In this document: piece after piece, positions 1-12,400 of the stretch | Layout of the letters: each line of letters starts with the position of its first letter | Position numbering within the stretch: the stretch's first letter is position 1 | Assembly: GCA_949775045.1 (NCBI GenBank) | Contig: OX459099.1 | Coordinates: 2,609,616 to 2,673,615, forward strand | Direction of reading: 5' to 3' | Source: Metridium senile | Lineage: Eukaryota > Cnidaria > Anthozoa > Actiniaria > Metridiidae | Length of the DNA: 64,000 nucleotides | The notes under the pieces: generated by a model | Databases searched by the model: none | What the model was told of the DNA's origin: nothing | Seen by the model: only the letters and a program-made list of their open reading frames with translations | Position numbers and translations under genes: made by a program

Positions 1-19
1 ATTACGATTTTTTCTTCAG

Positions 20-3000
20 CATTCAAATGTAACTTTGATCAGAATACCTGTGGGTTTACCCAGAGAACAAACGACAAATTTAATTGGTCGAGACGCACGG
101 GAAGCACCCCATCATCTGCAACTGGACCTAATGGTGACCACACATCGGGAAAAGGTACAACTACTTACTGAAGTTCTTACTGATTGATAAACTGGCCATT
201 ATTCTCCCTCACTTAGAAACTTGCATTGAAATTCTTTTTAACTTACTGCATAACTTACGCATTCTAACTTACGAATCAAATAACACCAACCAACAGTAAA
301 TAACTTATACTTTATCGGTTACGTCATTACTCGATCTTTTGACTACTTACTCCCCTATCCATTTGGTGCATTTGCTTCTGTTCTTCCTTACATAGTGATT
401 TCCAACTATGATGAGCCGGTTGTATTTTTCTAAGTTGTTATATTAATGACATATATAATTAGACACGTACACATTTTCACTTAGGTTACTATATGTACAT
501 CGAGACCTCAGCACCACGACGTGAAAAGGATAATGCCATTGTAGACAAACAAGTCACCCTTAATGGAAACAGCTGTCTTAGATTCTACTATAACATGAAT
601 GGTCGAGATGTACGAACACTCAATGTCTATGTTGGAAATACCAAAGTCTTTACCAAGACTTCTAACCAAGGACAGAACTGGAAAATGGCTGAGGTTCGAT
701 TGGCAGGAAGAGGACCAAAAACGGTATTATTAAATAGAAAATGAGAATTAATTACAGTAAAATTATTTTCGTTTTTCCAAAATGTTAGTTCAATAATAAT
801 ATTCATTAATGTGATGTGGGACTTGAATGCTGAGTTTGGCGGTTTTTGTAATTGATGCATAATTGAAATGATATATTATTATATTTGATCTCCTTACAGC
901 TCTCATTCGAAGGAATCCGTGGATCCTCCTATCGTGGTGACATTGCCATCGATGATGTTACCGTGGAAAACTGTGGTAAGTACTAGTCAGCGGTCTGCCG
1001 TTTGTGTAGGACATGCGTAGAAACGTTTAAAACAGGATTAGCACTAACCCAGGATTAGATTTATAGGTTTAAAGCTAAACAAAGATTAGCACTAACCCAG
1101 GGCTAGATCTATAGATTGTTTAAAGAGTTAGACCAGGATTATCACTAACCCAGGATTAACTTTATAGGTTCAAACTTAAAAAAGGAATAGCACAAACTGA
1201 GGATTAACTCTTACTAAAAGGTTTTATTAAGCTTTTGAGCAGGATAACCATTACCATTATTTGCTTATATGTTCTGATTGCATTGTGCTCTCTTTCCAGT
1301 CACTGTACCACCAACGCAGGCCCCAACTCCACCAACAATGGAGCCCTCAACCCCTGCCCCACGTAAGTATCATCATCATCATCATGCATTACAACATCAC
1401 CATCATTATCGACATCATCAACATAAAACAACAACGCCACCGAAAAATCATCACATCACATCATCATCGTTATCTGCACCATCAACATCATCATCTTTTG
1501 TCATCACCATCATCGTCACATCATCATCATCGTTTTCATCATCTCAATATCATCTTACCTATCATCTTAATGTTGACGATCTCCATCATTGTCATTATCA
1601 TCATCATCGTCATAGCTATTGTTAAAAAATAGTCATCGTTAATCATCATTATACGCTGCATCACCATCATCATCATCATCATCATCGTTATATTAGTGGT
1701 AAAACATAATATTGTGTTTTGTCATCACTATCGTTACTGGTAATGTACTCAGTAAATATGTAACAAATGAAATATAATTTCTTTGTGTCACAGCAACACC
1801 GGCACCAGTCGCTCCAGGTAAGAAATACATCCAATCAAAGTCGACCTTGTAATTAGCTATTGCCTACTATTGCAATTACAAAATTGCAACTTCAAATTAT
1901 TCCAAATATATAAATATCAACATCTAATTATCCCAGGGGCTGATCCAGACAGTTGCCAGGGGTGTCCCAATTACAAATGAAGGGCTCTTAAGGCATTAAG
2001 GGGAGCCCGGTCCCTAAATGTCTTAATTAAAATAGGGTTAATTGCGGCGCTAGAGGGGTGTCCGGTGGCTGAAGGGACATTCCCCTAGATCTGTCCATCA
2101 TAGATCTGTCCAACATAGATTGAACTTTAGCTTTCTTTAAAAAATCATTTTCACATATCCACACCATGGTCAAATCAAGTGGATTGCGCCTTTCTCTTTT
2201 TCTCTTCGTCTGTCTCCATTCTATTCACAATAATATTTCAGACAATTTAAAAACATGATGGCTTTCTTTTACATGTGTAGGATTCAAATGCAACTTTGAA
2301 CAAGCCTGTGGATTCGTCCAACGTAAAGACGATAAATTTAATTGGACCAAAAGACGTGGGACTACTCCCTCTTCACAAACTGGACCTAGTGGAGATCACA
2401 CCACTGGAAAAGGTAATAATGAATGGATGATGTGTCAGTCAGTGTGAGTGCCGTGTCGCATATTAAAATATTGGCTACTAGCTGGGAAGATTGTGCAGCG
2501 TTTCTCCGTATATCGACATATTAAGAAGTGATTTATTATGTTCTGTTTATTAGGTTACTACATGTATATCGAAACCTCCTACCCACGCAAAAATGGTGAC
2601 AATGCCGTTATGCAGAAGTCAGTTAATGTCGGCAGCAACGCTTGTTTGACATTCTACTACAGCATGTTTGGTTTCCACATTGGTACACTCAATGTTCGCT
2701 TGGGAAATACAGTTATCTTCACCAAGAGTGGACCTCAGGGAAATAAATGGCTCAAGGCTGAAGTTCCACTCAAGGCAGTTGGTGCACAAACAGTAAGTAC
2801 AAAGGGTTGTATTCAATTAAAATCAAATGATAAAGATCAAATATGTATAGGATAATAATGATTATTTTTTTAACAGCTCTCATTTGAAGGCATTCGAGCT
2901 GCTTCTTATACCGGTGATATAGCATTGGATGATATCAGTGTAAACACTTGCGGTAAGTAGTACATATTTACCTTACGCTGTTATCTCTGTTCCACTTTAC

Positions 3001-3141
3001 TGATGTTGAACTTTATCATAGGATCAACTCCACCACCAACAACTCAGCCACCATCACCAGCTCCACCAAGCGGTGAGTACTGTTTCTGTTATAGTGATGA
3101 TGTTGATGATAATTATGATGACGATGACGATGATAATGATA

Positions 3142-3194
<53 letters not shown>

Positions 3195-4858
3195 AATCAT
3201 GATGTTTAATGGATAATGATAATGTTAATAATGGTAAAGATAATGATAATGATATTGACGTATAAAATGATGACGGATAAAATGATTATGCTAATGAGAA
3301 GGATAATGATGATGGTGAAGATGATAGTTTATCAAAATAAAAGTAATAGCACTTATACGACTTAACTTTATTGGTTTTCTTTGTCAATGCAGGATCTTGT
3401 GGAACTCGTCCCCATACACGTATTGTTGGAGGTACAGCTGCTAAACACGGTGACTGGCCATGGCAAGCACAACTACGTACTACTTCAGGATTCCCATACT
3501 GCGGAGGCTCCCTTATCCACCCTCAGTGGATCCTTACAGCTACTCACTGTGTAAGCGGAAAACAACCAAGTTCTATTGAAATCAGGTATAATATAGTCCC
3601 AGTATTTTTACTGTGTTTGAGTTAGTTTTGTGCTGTTTGTTGCTGTTTATGTTTTGTTTCTTTTTTAATGTTGTTTGTTTTGCTGTTAGTGTTGTTTCGT
3701 TATATCGAGTTGTTGATAATGTTCTGATTATGTTGTAATTGTTTTTAATTACTTATGTTGTAATTGTTTTTAATTCTTTTATTTTGTTTGTATAGTATGT
3801 CTTTCTCTTGATGTTGTTGTTTGTCCTTATTCTTTTATTTTTGTCTGTTATTTTTCAAAGGTTTGGCTTTATTTTCTAAGCTCTGGCAGTATACCCTTCA
3901 TAATTTTCGCTTTAATATGTATTTCTTTCTAATTGATTTAAGGCTTGGAGCTCACAGACGTGTTAACACAGTTGGAACTGAACAAGATATCAAAGTTACC
4001 AAAGTCATCACTCATCCTAGCTACCACAAGCCAAAGACGTACGCCCATGACATCGCACTTTTGAAGCTCGAGAGACCAGCTATCCTTAACAAGTAGGTGT
4101 ATATATAATCAGATGATCAATTGATAAATAAATAAATACACAAACAATTAATAAGGAATTTAGGTTTACATTTGAATTGGATGATAAAATATAAACCGAA
4201 GGAAATGGCCGAATATTTAGATTACAGTAAATAAAGTAGAAAGTGGAGGAGCACAACAATGAATGGAATGAAAAAATAAGAGAGTTAAAAGGGTCGGTAC
4301 ACGTGAAATGCTAAGAAAGAGACCGCTATAGAAAAATAAACAGCGAGAGAGATAAAACACGAGATACCGAGAGAAATACCGATTAAGGAATCGAAGAAAA
4401 TGAATTGAGAAAAAAGAAACTCATTCGTGCATAAAGTGTAAAGCTAAACCTGGTTCTTTTCCAGGAACGTGAACCTTGTCTGCCTCCCAGAAAACGTCCC
4501 TGCACCAACAGACGGTAACCACTGCTGGATCACAGGATGGGGACGCCTCTCATCAGGTGGTTCCACACCAGACTACCTCCAACAGGTGTCCGTACCTATT
4601 GCTAGCCGTGCTCGATGTGATAAGTCCTACCCTAACAAGATCCACGACTCTATGATCTGTGCTGGTGTTGACAAAGGTGGAATAGACTCCTGCCAGGGTG
4701 ACTCTGGTGGGCCAATGGTCTGCGAGACTGGCGGGCGATTCTATATCCACGGAGCCACAAGCTGGGGTTATGGATGTGCTTCTCCTGGTAAATTTGGTGT
4801 ATACGCTAAAGTGAAGTACCTATTGAAATGGGTTAAGGATGAAATGGCCAAGAACTAA
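20..4858 (+). CDS. MAM-MAM-trypsin secreted protease, 5'-truncated by window edge (copy A)
   Basis: Twelve exons by homology to the complete minus-strand copy and GT-AG sites: 20-154, 485-723, 900-975, 1300-1362, 1794-1817, 2281-2412, 2554-2792, 2877-2952, 3022-3072, 3393-3585, 3943-4092, 4465-4858. They read open through 589 residues plus TAA. The first visible codon is split by an intron, so the gene starts left of the window; by analogy the missing part should encode signal peptide, propeptide and astacin domain. Seen: MAM1 (exons 1-3), Pro/Thr-rich linkers (exons 4, 5, 9), MAM2 (exons 6-8), trypsin domain (exons 10-12) with RIVGG activation site, His in LTATHC, Asp in AHDIALL, Ser in GDSGGP, and an Asp six residues before that Ser, which predicts cleavage after Lys/Arg. 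Likely a secreted digestive or extracellular protease. Exon sizes equal those of copy B except linker exon 4 (63 versus 66 nt) and exon 8 (76 versus 82 nt). Confidence 0.92.
1366..1690. repeat. Degenerate ATC/CAT microsatellite in copy A intron
   Basis: Imperfect CAT-rich sequence directly after the donor of the 63-nt linker exon. The matching intron of copy B (12770-13115) is also ATC/ATG rich. Confidence 0.7.
1933..2110. repeat. Interspersed repeat in copy A, counterpart of 12400-12580
   Basis: It carries GGGGCTGATCCAGACA at one end and GATCTGTCC at the other, with the gene B counterpart in the same intron (between the 24-nt linker exon and MAM2). Confidence 0.6.
3108..3320. repeat. GAT/ATG microsatellite in copy A intron
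   Basis: The tract is (ATG)n-like and nearly pure at about 3145-3195, then degenerate. It lies between the linker and trypsin exons. Confidence 0.75.
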
Positions 4859-4995
4859 TTAACTAAATGACTGGTGTATTGAAACTATTTTATGGGATTG
4901 GTAATTTTGATTTGAACTATTGATGTATTAGATAACTACTGATGTATTAGATAACTACTGATGTATTCGGTTATTTTTAGTTTCAACATTATTGG

Positions 4996-5001
4996 ATTAA
5001 A
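4996..5001 (+). promoter_or_regulatory. Probable polyadenylation signal ATTAAA of copy A
   Basis: ATTAAA lies about 138 nt after the TAA of copy A. The corresponding hexamer is present in copy B. Compared with B, the A 3' UTR carries an extra short tandem duplication (GATGTATTAGATAACTACT) just before it. Confidence 0.5.
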
Positions 5002-5217
5002 AGCGCATTGAAAACAATGGACGACTGTGTTATTGGTGGACTTTAGTGGAGTTTTGTATCATATCTAGATCTTGACTTTCTATGAATGACATGCAATTGT
5101 TTCGGTTTGGAAGAATGACACCGACCGTAACTGAATAATTGCTACCACAAACTTTAATTTGATTAAACCTTTTCAATAATTACCCAGTAAACTATATAGT
5201 CTATATATTATTCTGCT

Positions 5218-5675
5218 ATTGGCCATGTTCTAAACGAGGAGGGGCTAGGAGGGGACTGGGTAATGGTTTCTAGAATAAATGCAAATAATAAATAAACTGC
5301 ATCACATGAAAAAGCACATCAAAATATACCATATCACAAATTTTGATGCTATTTGGTTGTATATTTCCATTGCAATAGTCTCTCCAAGATCCATAAAATT
5401 ACAAGGGAATGTATGGTTGGAGAGACAGCTGTCCCTCCAAACTATACATTTCTTTATAATTTTTCACATATTTGAAAGGCTGCTACTTGATCATTATTCA
5501 ACAGAATATAATGTAAGTCTGCAATCATGTATATTTTGACACATCAAAATATACATGATTGCAGAGTTACATTATATTCTGTTGAATAATGACCAATTCT
5601 ATGGGCTATACTTCTTAATTGCATTAGATCTAGAAACTAGTACCCAGTCCCCTCCTCATTTAGAACATGGCCAAT
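5218..5675. mobile_element. Fold-back (palindromic) element between the two protease genes
   Basis: The outer ends are inverted copies: ATTGGCCATGTTCTAAA at the left and its complement at the right, followed inward by GAGGAGGGG / CCCCTCCTC. The core is a near-perfect hairpin around 5488-5593 (GAATATAATGTAA arms). No protein is encoded. It looks like a non-autonomous fold-back DNA transposon; no clear target duplication was found. Confidence 0.7.
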
Positions 5676-6721
5676 TACTTTTTATCGTGGAATTGAATTA
5701 ACCATAATAAAACGACAAAATAATATATATCATTCAAAGAGTTCTCGAGGCTCTACTGTCTGCTCGATTTTTAATGATATGAGAGTCTTATAAGAAAATG
5801 ACCGAGAGAATACAGCGATAACGATAGGAAATCTTGCAAAGTACCGTTTTGTCTTTCTTCACACATAGCCATGTATCACATATCAAATGGTCCATTAGAT
5901 CTTGGTGTTATTGATTTAATCAATAACAAATAAATGATGTACAGAAAGTTAGTAAACTTTATAAAAAAAGTGGGGTAAAAAACCGCAAACATTACATGAA
6001 TTGAACATGGAAAATAGGTAGAAATAAAAAACCCTGGAAGGAGCATTGGGGATGGTGGGGGGAAAAAACTTTCAGATTGTTGTTTACAACGTGAACGTTG
6101 AACAAAGATTGGAGTAATGCAGTGAAACCGTATAATATTTGACATACTAGTCTTCACGTGACTCGAGTCACCCCTCAAGGAGGAATGCTTGTTATCCATC
6201 GCCCAGCAATGTTCTTCCTTTCGGAGGCCTTATATCACAATAACATGTAAGCAATTCGGCACTTCATAAAAATTCCATTATACTTTGTGGTATATATATA
6301 TACAGAAATTTGATATATATATAAATATATTGCATCTACATTATTAACAATAAAATGTCTAAAATTACTGGCCACTATAGCTTTCCATTGTATGATTGAT
6401 TACAAAGGACTTCTTAAATCTATTTGTCCTACAATGGGGAATGTCAAAGACTAAGTCTCATCCTACTCAGTTTTCTGGTGTTAATTTTGGAGGCCTTCGA
6501 CGGGAGAAGTGAAGCCAGCGTGTGGTCTGAATCGTTGACTATCATCTCGAATAAGTCGTTGACCCATATTTCTAAAACACATGAATAATTAATGAAGAGC
6601 AAACAAAGACAAAATCGCTAGCGTGAAGGAGTTTGAAATCTGATGAAACACTTGCATAAAATTAAGCCAACTTCGCTTTGAATTTCTCCAATAATTGTCC
6701 AATAATTTCAGAAGTAATATC
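5676..6721. other. Intergenic AT-rich stretch, nothing recognised
   Basis: No ORF with family-like composition, no RNA gene and no clear repeat boundary were found. It contains short TATATA tracts around 6290-6330. Confidence 0.5.
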
Positions 6722-6822
6722 CAACACTCGAAAAAGTGATTCATAAGGTTTTCAAACACCTCAAAATGGGCCCCATTTTTCGGTGTTTGAAAACCTGATG
6801 AAACACTCTTTCTCGTGTTTGA
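6722..6822. mobile_element. Short palindromic element (hairpin centred near 6771)
   Basis: Perfect arms GGTTTTCAAACACC (6747-6760) and GGTGTTTGAAAACC (6782-6795) flank the palindrome AAAATGGGCCCCATTTT. Weaker outer arms (ACACTCGAAAAAGTG / CACTCTTTCTCGTGT) extend it. It looks like a MITE or its remnant. Confidence 0.55.
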
Positions 6823-6978
6823 TATAATACATCTCGCTTGGCAGACAGGGTTGTTAATTCAGCTGCCTGAAGTGCCTTTGAGTAGTTGAACTAAACATCT
6901 CTTATGCTCGGGAAAAAAAATCATTTTTTAACGTCTCAAGTCTTCTAGACTGGACATGTGTGCCCCCGTGGGGGGAAT

Positions 6979-7279
6979 CCGGGGAAAAAGTACCGGGGAT
7001 GCTCGTCGGAAATTTACAAAAATACTCCTAAAAGATACCGGAAGTCTTTTAAAAAGGGCGTGGCTTGATGAATTTCACCCCCTAAGTGATACCACATCAA
7101 TAATATTAATATACGTATCAGAAGCGAATATCGATTAGCTCTTCTCTCCTTTTTCGACATCCTAAGAGATACCAGAAGTGATAATTTTCAAAAATTCGCA
7201 TTTGACACCCTAAAAGATACCAAATCGCTGATTTTTACCCCTAAGAAATACGACGAGCATCCCCGTTACTTTTTCCCTG
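6979..7279. mobile_element. Inverted-repeat element with internal CCTAAAAGATACC motifs
   Basis: The ends are inverted: GGGAAAAAGTACCGGGGATG at the left and the complementary CATCCCCGTTACTTTTTCCC at the right. Inside, the motif CCTAAAAGATACC (or a near variant) recurs at least five times at irregular spacing. Similar motifs appear near 15085-15165 and 39165-39440. Probably a MITE-like repeat family. Confidence 0.6.
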
Positions 7280-7285
7280 GCAAGT

Positions 7286-8757
7286 TTGAAGCAAAGTTAT
7301 CTAGTTGATTTCAAAGAAAACCGCTTGTTTTCACTCCAACACAGCTTTCGTCAAGGTCTATCGTGCACCACTCAGTTGCTCAGTGTTCTGCATGACATTG
7401 ACAGCGGCCATGAAATCGACGTTATTTATCTCGATCTTACTCGCGCTTTTGATACTGTCTGCCATTCTCGCCTGCTCTGTAAGCTCCATGCCTATGGTAT
7501 TTCTGGTACTTTACTGAGCTGGTTTACTGACTACTTATCATCCCGTCGCCAGCGTGTTGTTATTAATGGTATCACTAGCTCTTGGCAATCTGTCAAATCT
7601 GGTGTTCCCTAGGGGTCCGTACTTGGGCCGATACTCTTTATACTTTTTATTTATGATCTTCCTGACTGTCTTTGCTTCTCTCGTATTGCTATGTTTGCTG
7701 ACGATACGAAATGTTACAATGTCGTCAATTCACTTGACGACATCACTAACTTACAACTCGACCTCCTTCGTATCTCTAACTGGGCTATGCTTTCAACCTC
7801 TCAAGTGCGAGAATTTTCGCATTTCTCGCAAGCGTATTAGTCTAGACCGAGACAACTATATCAACAAAGTACAACTCAAAACTGTCTCTCCTTGTCGTGA
7901 CCTGGGAATTTATGTTTCCAAAGATCTTCACTGGTCACTTCATATAAACACCATCATTGCTAAATCGAACAAAATGTTCGGCTTTCAGCGTAGAAACTGT
8001 TCTCGCCACTTATCTTTCGACTCTCAGCGTTTACTATTCATAGCCCTTGTACGCTCTAGCCTGACCGTTACGCCAGTCAGGTATGGGCACCGTCTTCTTA
8101 TGGTTCTATCTACCTAATGCAAAACCTCAAACATGTACAAAGAAGAGCTACCCGATTTATCACCCGTGGAATGGACCTCAGTTACAAACTAAGACTTGTT
8201 AAATTAAAGCTTCTGCCCCTCACCTACTTCTACGAATACCTTGACCTCCTCTTCCTTTTCGCTGTTTAAAAGACGAGATATCGCTCGACATCTCTCAGTT
8301 TGTCACATTCTCTTCGTCCAAAATTCGTTGTGGCTCCTCTGGACTTGACCTCTGTATTCTAACTGCCCGCACCTCTACCTTTCGAGACTCTTACTTTGTG
8401 CGTGTCTGTTCTCTTTGGAATTCTCTTCCTTCTGATATCCGCCTCTCTCACTCTACTTATGCCTTTAAACGTCTTCTTAGAATTCTCTTAACTAAACGCC
8501 TCAACAATGTTTTTGATGTGCATAACATTCGCACTTAGCCTTGCTTTGCTTTCACTTTTACTATATAATTAACTTGTTGATTATTCTAATTTTATGATTA
8601 TTAGTGTTGTCATTGTATTTCTCGCATTATTGTTTGACAATTGGAGAACGAACTTTGTAAGGGACTTCGTGTCCTATTGTCGTATTCTCCGTGGACTTTG
8701 TAATCAAGTCCAAAATCATTATAAATAAATATAAATAAATAAATAAATAAATATTTG
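7286..8757 (+). pseudogene. Dead non-LTR retrotransposon (CR1/Jockey-like LINE), RT to 3' tail
   Basis: Plus-strand reading frames spell reverse transcriptase blocks: QHSFRQGLSCTTQLL, LDLTRAFDTV (palm Asp), GISGTLLSWFTDYLSSRRQ, then GVP-stop-GSVLGPILF, where the Gln codon of the usual GVPQGSVLGP is TAG (about 7611). MFADDT follows at 7690-7707. Later frames carry the C-terminal block HVQRRATRF. It ends with a long 3' UTR and an (ATAAA)n-type tail near 8725-8757. Several stops and frame changes show it is inactive. The 5' part (endonuclease) is missing, as is usual for 5'-truncated LINEs. Confidence 0.85.
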
Positions 8758-9320
8758 GTTTTGAATAAATCACGGAAACATTTGCATTTTTTCACGTGTA
8801 AATTATAAGCGGTCAAAAGATTGTGTCGGTAAACAAGTTTTTTTATTATTATTTTCCTTCATGTACACATGTACAGATTATTTTTATTATTTGATTGTTT
8901 TTATTCCGAACATGAAATGAGAGAAAAATAACATACAGCTCAGATAACTTGTTTTCTAAAAGTGTTATGTGTAAAGGTGTTTTAAATTTTTTGTTTTAAG
9001 GTTGAAAAGAAGGCTGCATTACGATATATTTAAAATTGTAATAGCAGAAGAATATGTAGTTAAAAAAGGTTAAAGTAACATTTGTGGTATGAAAAGGAAA
9101 ATATCGCATGCCATTTATAGAATAGAATATGAACAGTCCCTTATTTTCCCTCCAGATTCAGAGGAAAACGAGAGAAAAATGATCATTTAAATAAAACACG
9201 GAGGAGCGGGGATTGGGGGCGAAAAGGGAGACGGAGTTAAAAGTAGGGACTGCTCGCAGTCTATTTATAAAAAGGAAAGATATATATAATACAAAACTAC
9301 ATCGTCAAACTATTTTCAAT
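8758..9320. other. Intergenic stretch downstream of copy B
   Basis: No gene seen. A weak inverted pair AGTCCCT / AGGGACT sits at about 9136 and 9245 and may mark a decayed MITE. Confidence 0.4.
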
Positions 9321-9325
9321 GCACT

Positions 9326-9331
9326 TTTAAT
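9326..9331 (-). promoter_or_regulatory. Probable polyadenylation signal ATTAAA of copy B
   Basis: The minus strand reads GGATTAAAAG about 106 nt past the stop codon, matching the position and context in copy A. Confidence 0.5.
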
Positions 9332-9436
9332 CCAATAATGCTAAAACTAAAAATAACATTTATCTAATACATCAATAGTTCAAATCAAAATTACCAATCC
9401 CATAAAATAGTTTCAATACACCAGTCATTTAGTTAA

Positions 9437-12400
9437 TTAGTTCTTGGCCATTTCATCCTTAACCCATTTCAATAGGTACTTCACTTTAGCGTATACACCA
9501 AATTTACCAGGAGAAGCACATCCATAACCCCAGCTTGTGGCTCCGTGGATATAGAATCGCCCGCCAGTCTCGCAGACCATTGGCCCACCAGAGTCACCCT
9601 GGCAGGAGTCTATTCCACCTTTGTCAACACCAGCACAGATCATAGAGTCGTGGATCTTGTTAGGGTAGGACTTATCACATCGAGCACGGCTAGCAATAGG
9701 TACGGACACCTGTTGGAGGTAGTCTGGTGTGGAACCACCTGATGAGAGGCGTCCCCATCCTGTGATCCAGCAGTGGTTACCGTCTGTTGGTGCAGGGACG
9801 TTTTCTGGGAGGCAGACAAGGTTCACGTTCCTGGAAAAGAATCGGGTTTCTGAGCTTTACACTTTATACAATACGAATGATTTTTCTTTTTTCTCAATTC
9901 ATTTTCTTCCTATAATTAATCGGTATTTCTCTCGGTATCTCGTGCTTTATCTCTCTCGCTGTTTATTTTTCTATAGCGGTCTATTTTTGAGCATTTCACG
10001 TGTACCCTTTTAACTTTCTCATTTTTTCTTTAATTCCATTCATTGTTGTGCTCCTCCACTTTCTACTTTATCTACTGGAATTTAAATATTCGGCCATTTC
10101 TTTCGTTTTATATTAATTTCATCATCCAATTTAGCTGCAAAACTAAATTCCTTATTAATTGTTTGTGTATTTATTTATTTATCAATTGATCATCTGAATC
10201 TATAAACACCTACTTGTTAAGGATAGCTGGTCTCTCGAGCTTCAAAAGTGCGATGTCATGGGCGTACGTCTTTGGCTTGTGGTAGCTAGGATGAGTGATG
10301 ACTTTGGTAACTTTGATATCTTGTTCAGTTCCAACTGTGTTCACACGTCTGTGAGCTCCAAGCCTTAAATCAATTAGAAAGAAATACATATTAAAGCGAA
10401 AAATATTGAAAGGTTATAAAAGCGGAGTTTGAAAAAATAAAGCCAAATTCTTTCAAAAACAACAGACAAAAAATGAAAAAACAATTAGGACAAACAACAA
10501 AATCAAGAGAAAGACATACTATACAAACAACAGCAATAATAATCAAAAAACAATTGCAACGTAATGAGAACATCGTCAACAACACTCAATGTAACGAAAC
10601 AACACTAACAGCAAAACAAACAACATTAAAAAGAACCAAAACATAAACAGCAGCTAACATGCAGCACAAACTAACTCAAACACAGTAAAAATACTGGGAC
10701 TATATTATACCTGATTACAATAGAACTTGGTTGTTTTCCGCTTACACAGTGAGTAGCTGTAAGGATCCACTGAGGGTGGATAAGGGAACCTCCGCAGTAT
10801 GGGAATCCTGAAGTAGTACGTAGTTGTGCTTGCCATGGCCAGTCACCGTGTTTAGCAGCTGTACCTCCAACAATGCGTGTATGGGGACGAGTTCCACAAG
10901 ATCCTGCATCGACAAGGAAAACCAATAAACTATCGATAAACTATCATCTTCACTATCATCATTATCCTTCTCATTGGCATAATCATTTTATGCGTCATCA
11001 TTAACATTATCATTATCTTCACAATCAGAAACATTATCATCCATAGCATCTTCATTATCATCATCGTCACCATCATCGTCGGCATCGATCATCATCATTA
11101 GTATAAGAAATCGCATGATCTTGAGTACAATTCGTAATCAATAGATTTCAATAGGTAGGAGTGATGTTTTAAAAGTTTTCAAAATCGGACGAGATCAATT
11201 TGATAACAATCAAAGCATCACGAGTATGTATTTATTACAGATTTTACGAAAAGATCGTGTGATTTTTTATTTATAATATACTGAAAACTAATTGGTATTC
11301 TGCAGAGTACGATTTGCAATTTAATTGTGCTCCTCTCGTCCAATCAGAATCGAGTAATTTTGTAAAGTATATTATAATCATGATAATCATCATCATCAAC
11401 ATCATCATCACTATAACAGAAACAATACTCACCGCTTGGTGGAGCTGGTGTTGGGGGCTGAGTTGGTGGTGGTGGAGTTGGTCCTATGATAAAGTTCAAC
11501 ATCAGTAAAGTGGAACAGAGATAACAGCGTAAGGTAAATATGTACTACTTACCGCCACCACAAGTGTTTACACTGATATCATCCAATGCAATATCACCGG
11601 AATATTCCTTGGCTCGAATGCCTTCAAATGAGAGCTGTTAAAAAATAATCATTATTATCATCACATATTTTATTTTCATCATTTGATTTCAACTGAATAC
11701 AACCCTTTGTACTTACTGTTTGTGCACCAACTGCCTTGAGTGGAACTTCAGCCTTGAGCCATTTATTTCCCTGAGGTCCACTCTTGGTGAAGATGACTGT
11801 ATTTCCCAAGCGAACATTGAGTGTACCAATGTGGAAACCATACATGCTGTAGTAGAATGTCAAACAAGCGTTGCTGCCGACATTAACTGACTTCTGCATA
11901 ACGGCATTGTCACCATTTTTGCGTGGGGAGGAGGTTTCGATATACATGTAGTAACCTAATAGACAGAACATAATAAATCACTTCTTAATATATATGTCGA
12001 TATACGGAGAAACGCTGCACAATCTTCCCAACAAATAGCCAATATTTTAATATGCGACACACTCACACTGACTGACACATCATCCATTCATTATTACCTT
12101 TTCCAGTGGTGTGATCTCCACTAGGTCCAGTTTGTCCAGAGGGAGTAGTCCCACGTCTTTTGGTCCAATTAAATTTATCGTCTTTACGTTGGAAGAATCC
12201 ACAGGCTTGTTCAAAGTTGCATTTGAATCCTACACATGTAAAAAAAAGCCATCATGTTTTTAAATTGTCTGAAATATTTTTGTGAATAGAATGGAGACAG
12301 AGGTAAGTGAAAAAAGGGAATGAAAGGCACAATCCACTTGATTTTATCATGGTATAGATTTGTGAAAATGATTTTTTAAACAGAGTTAAATCTATGTAGA

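Noticed and set aside
1261..1632. His/Ile-rich frames in copy A
   Set aside because: They read through the 63-nt linker exon into an ATC-rich intron.
4553..4750. 65-residue frame antisense to the trypsin exon (also at 9545-9742)
   Set aside because: Shadow of the conserved last exon. Its identity in both copies only reflects the identical nucleotide sequence.
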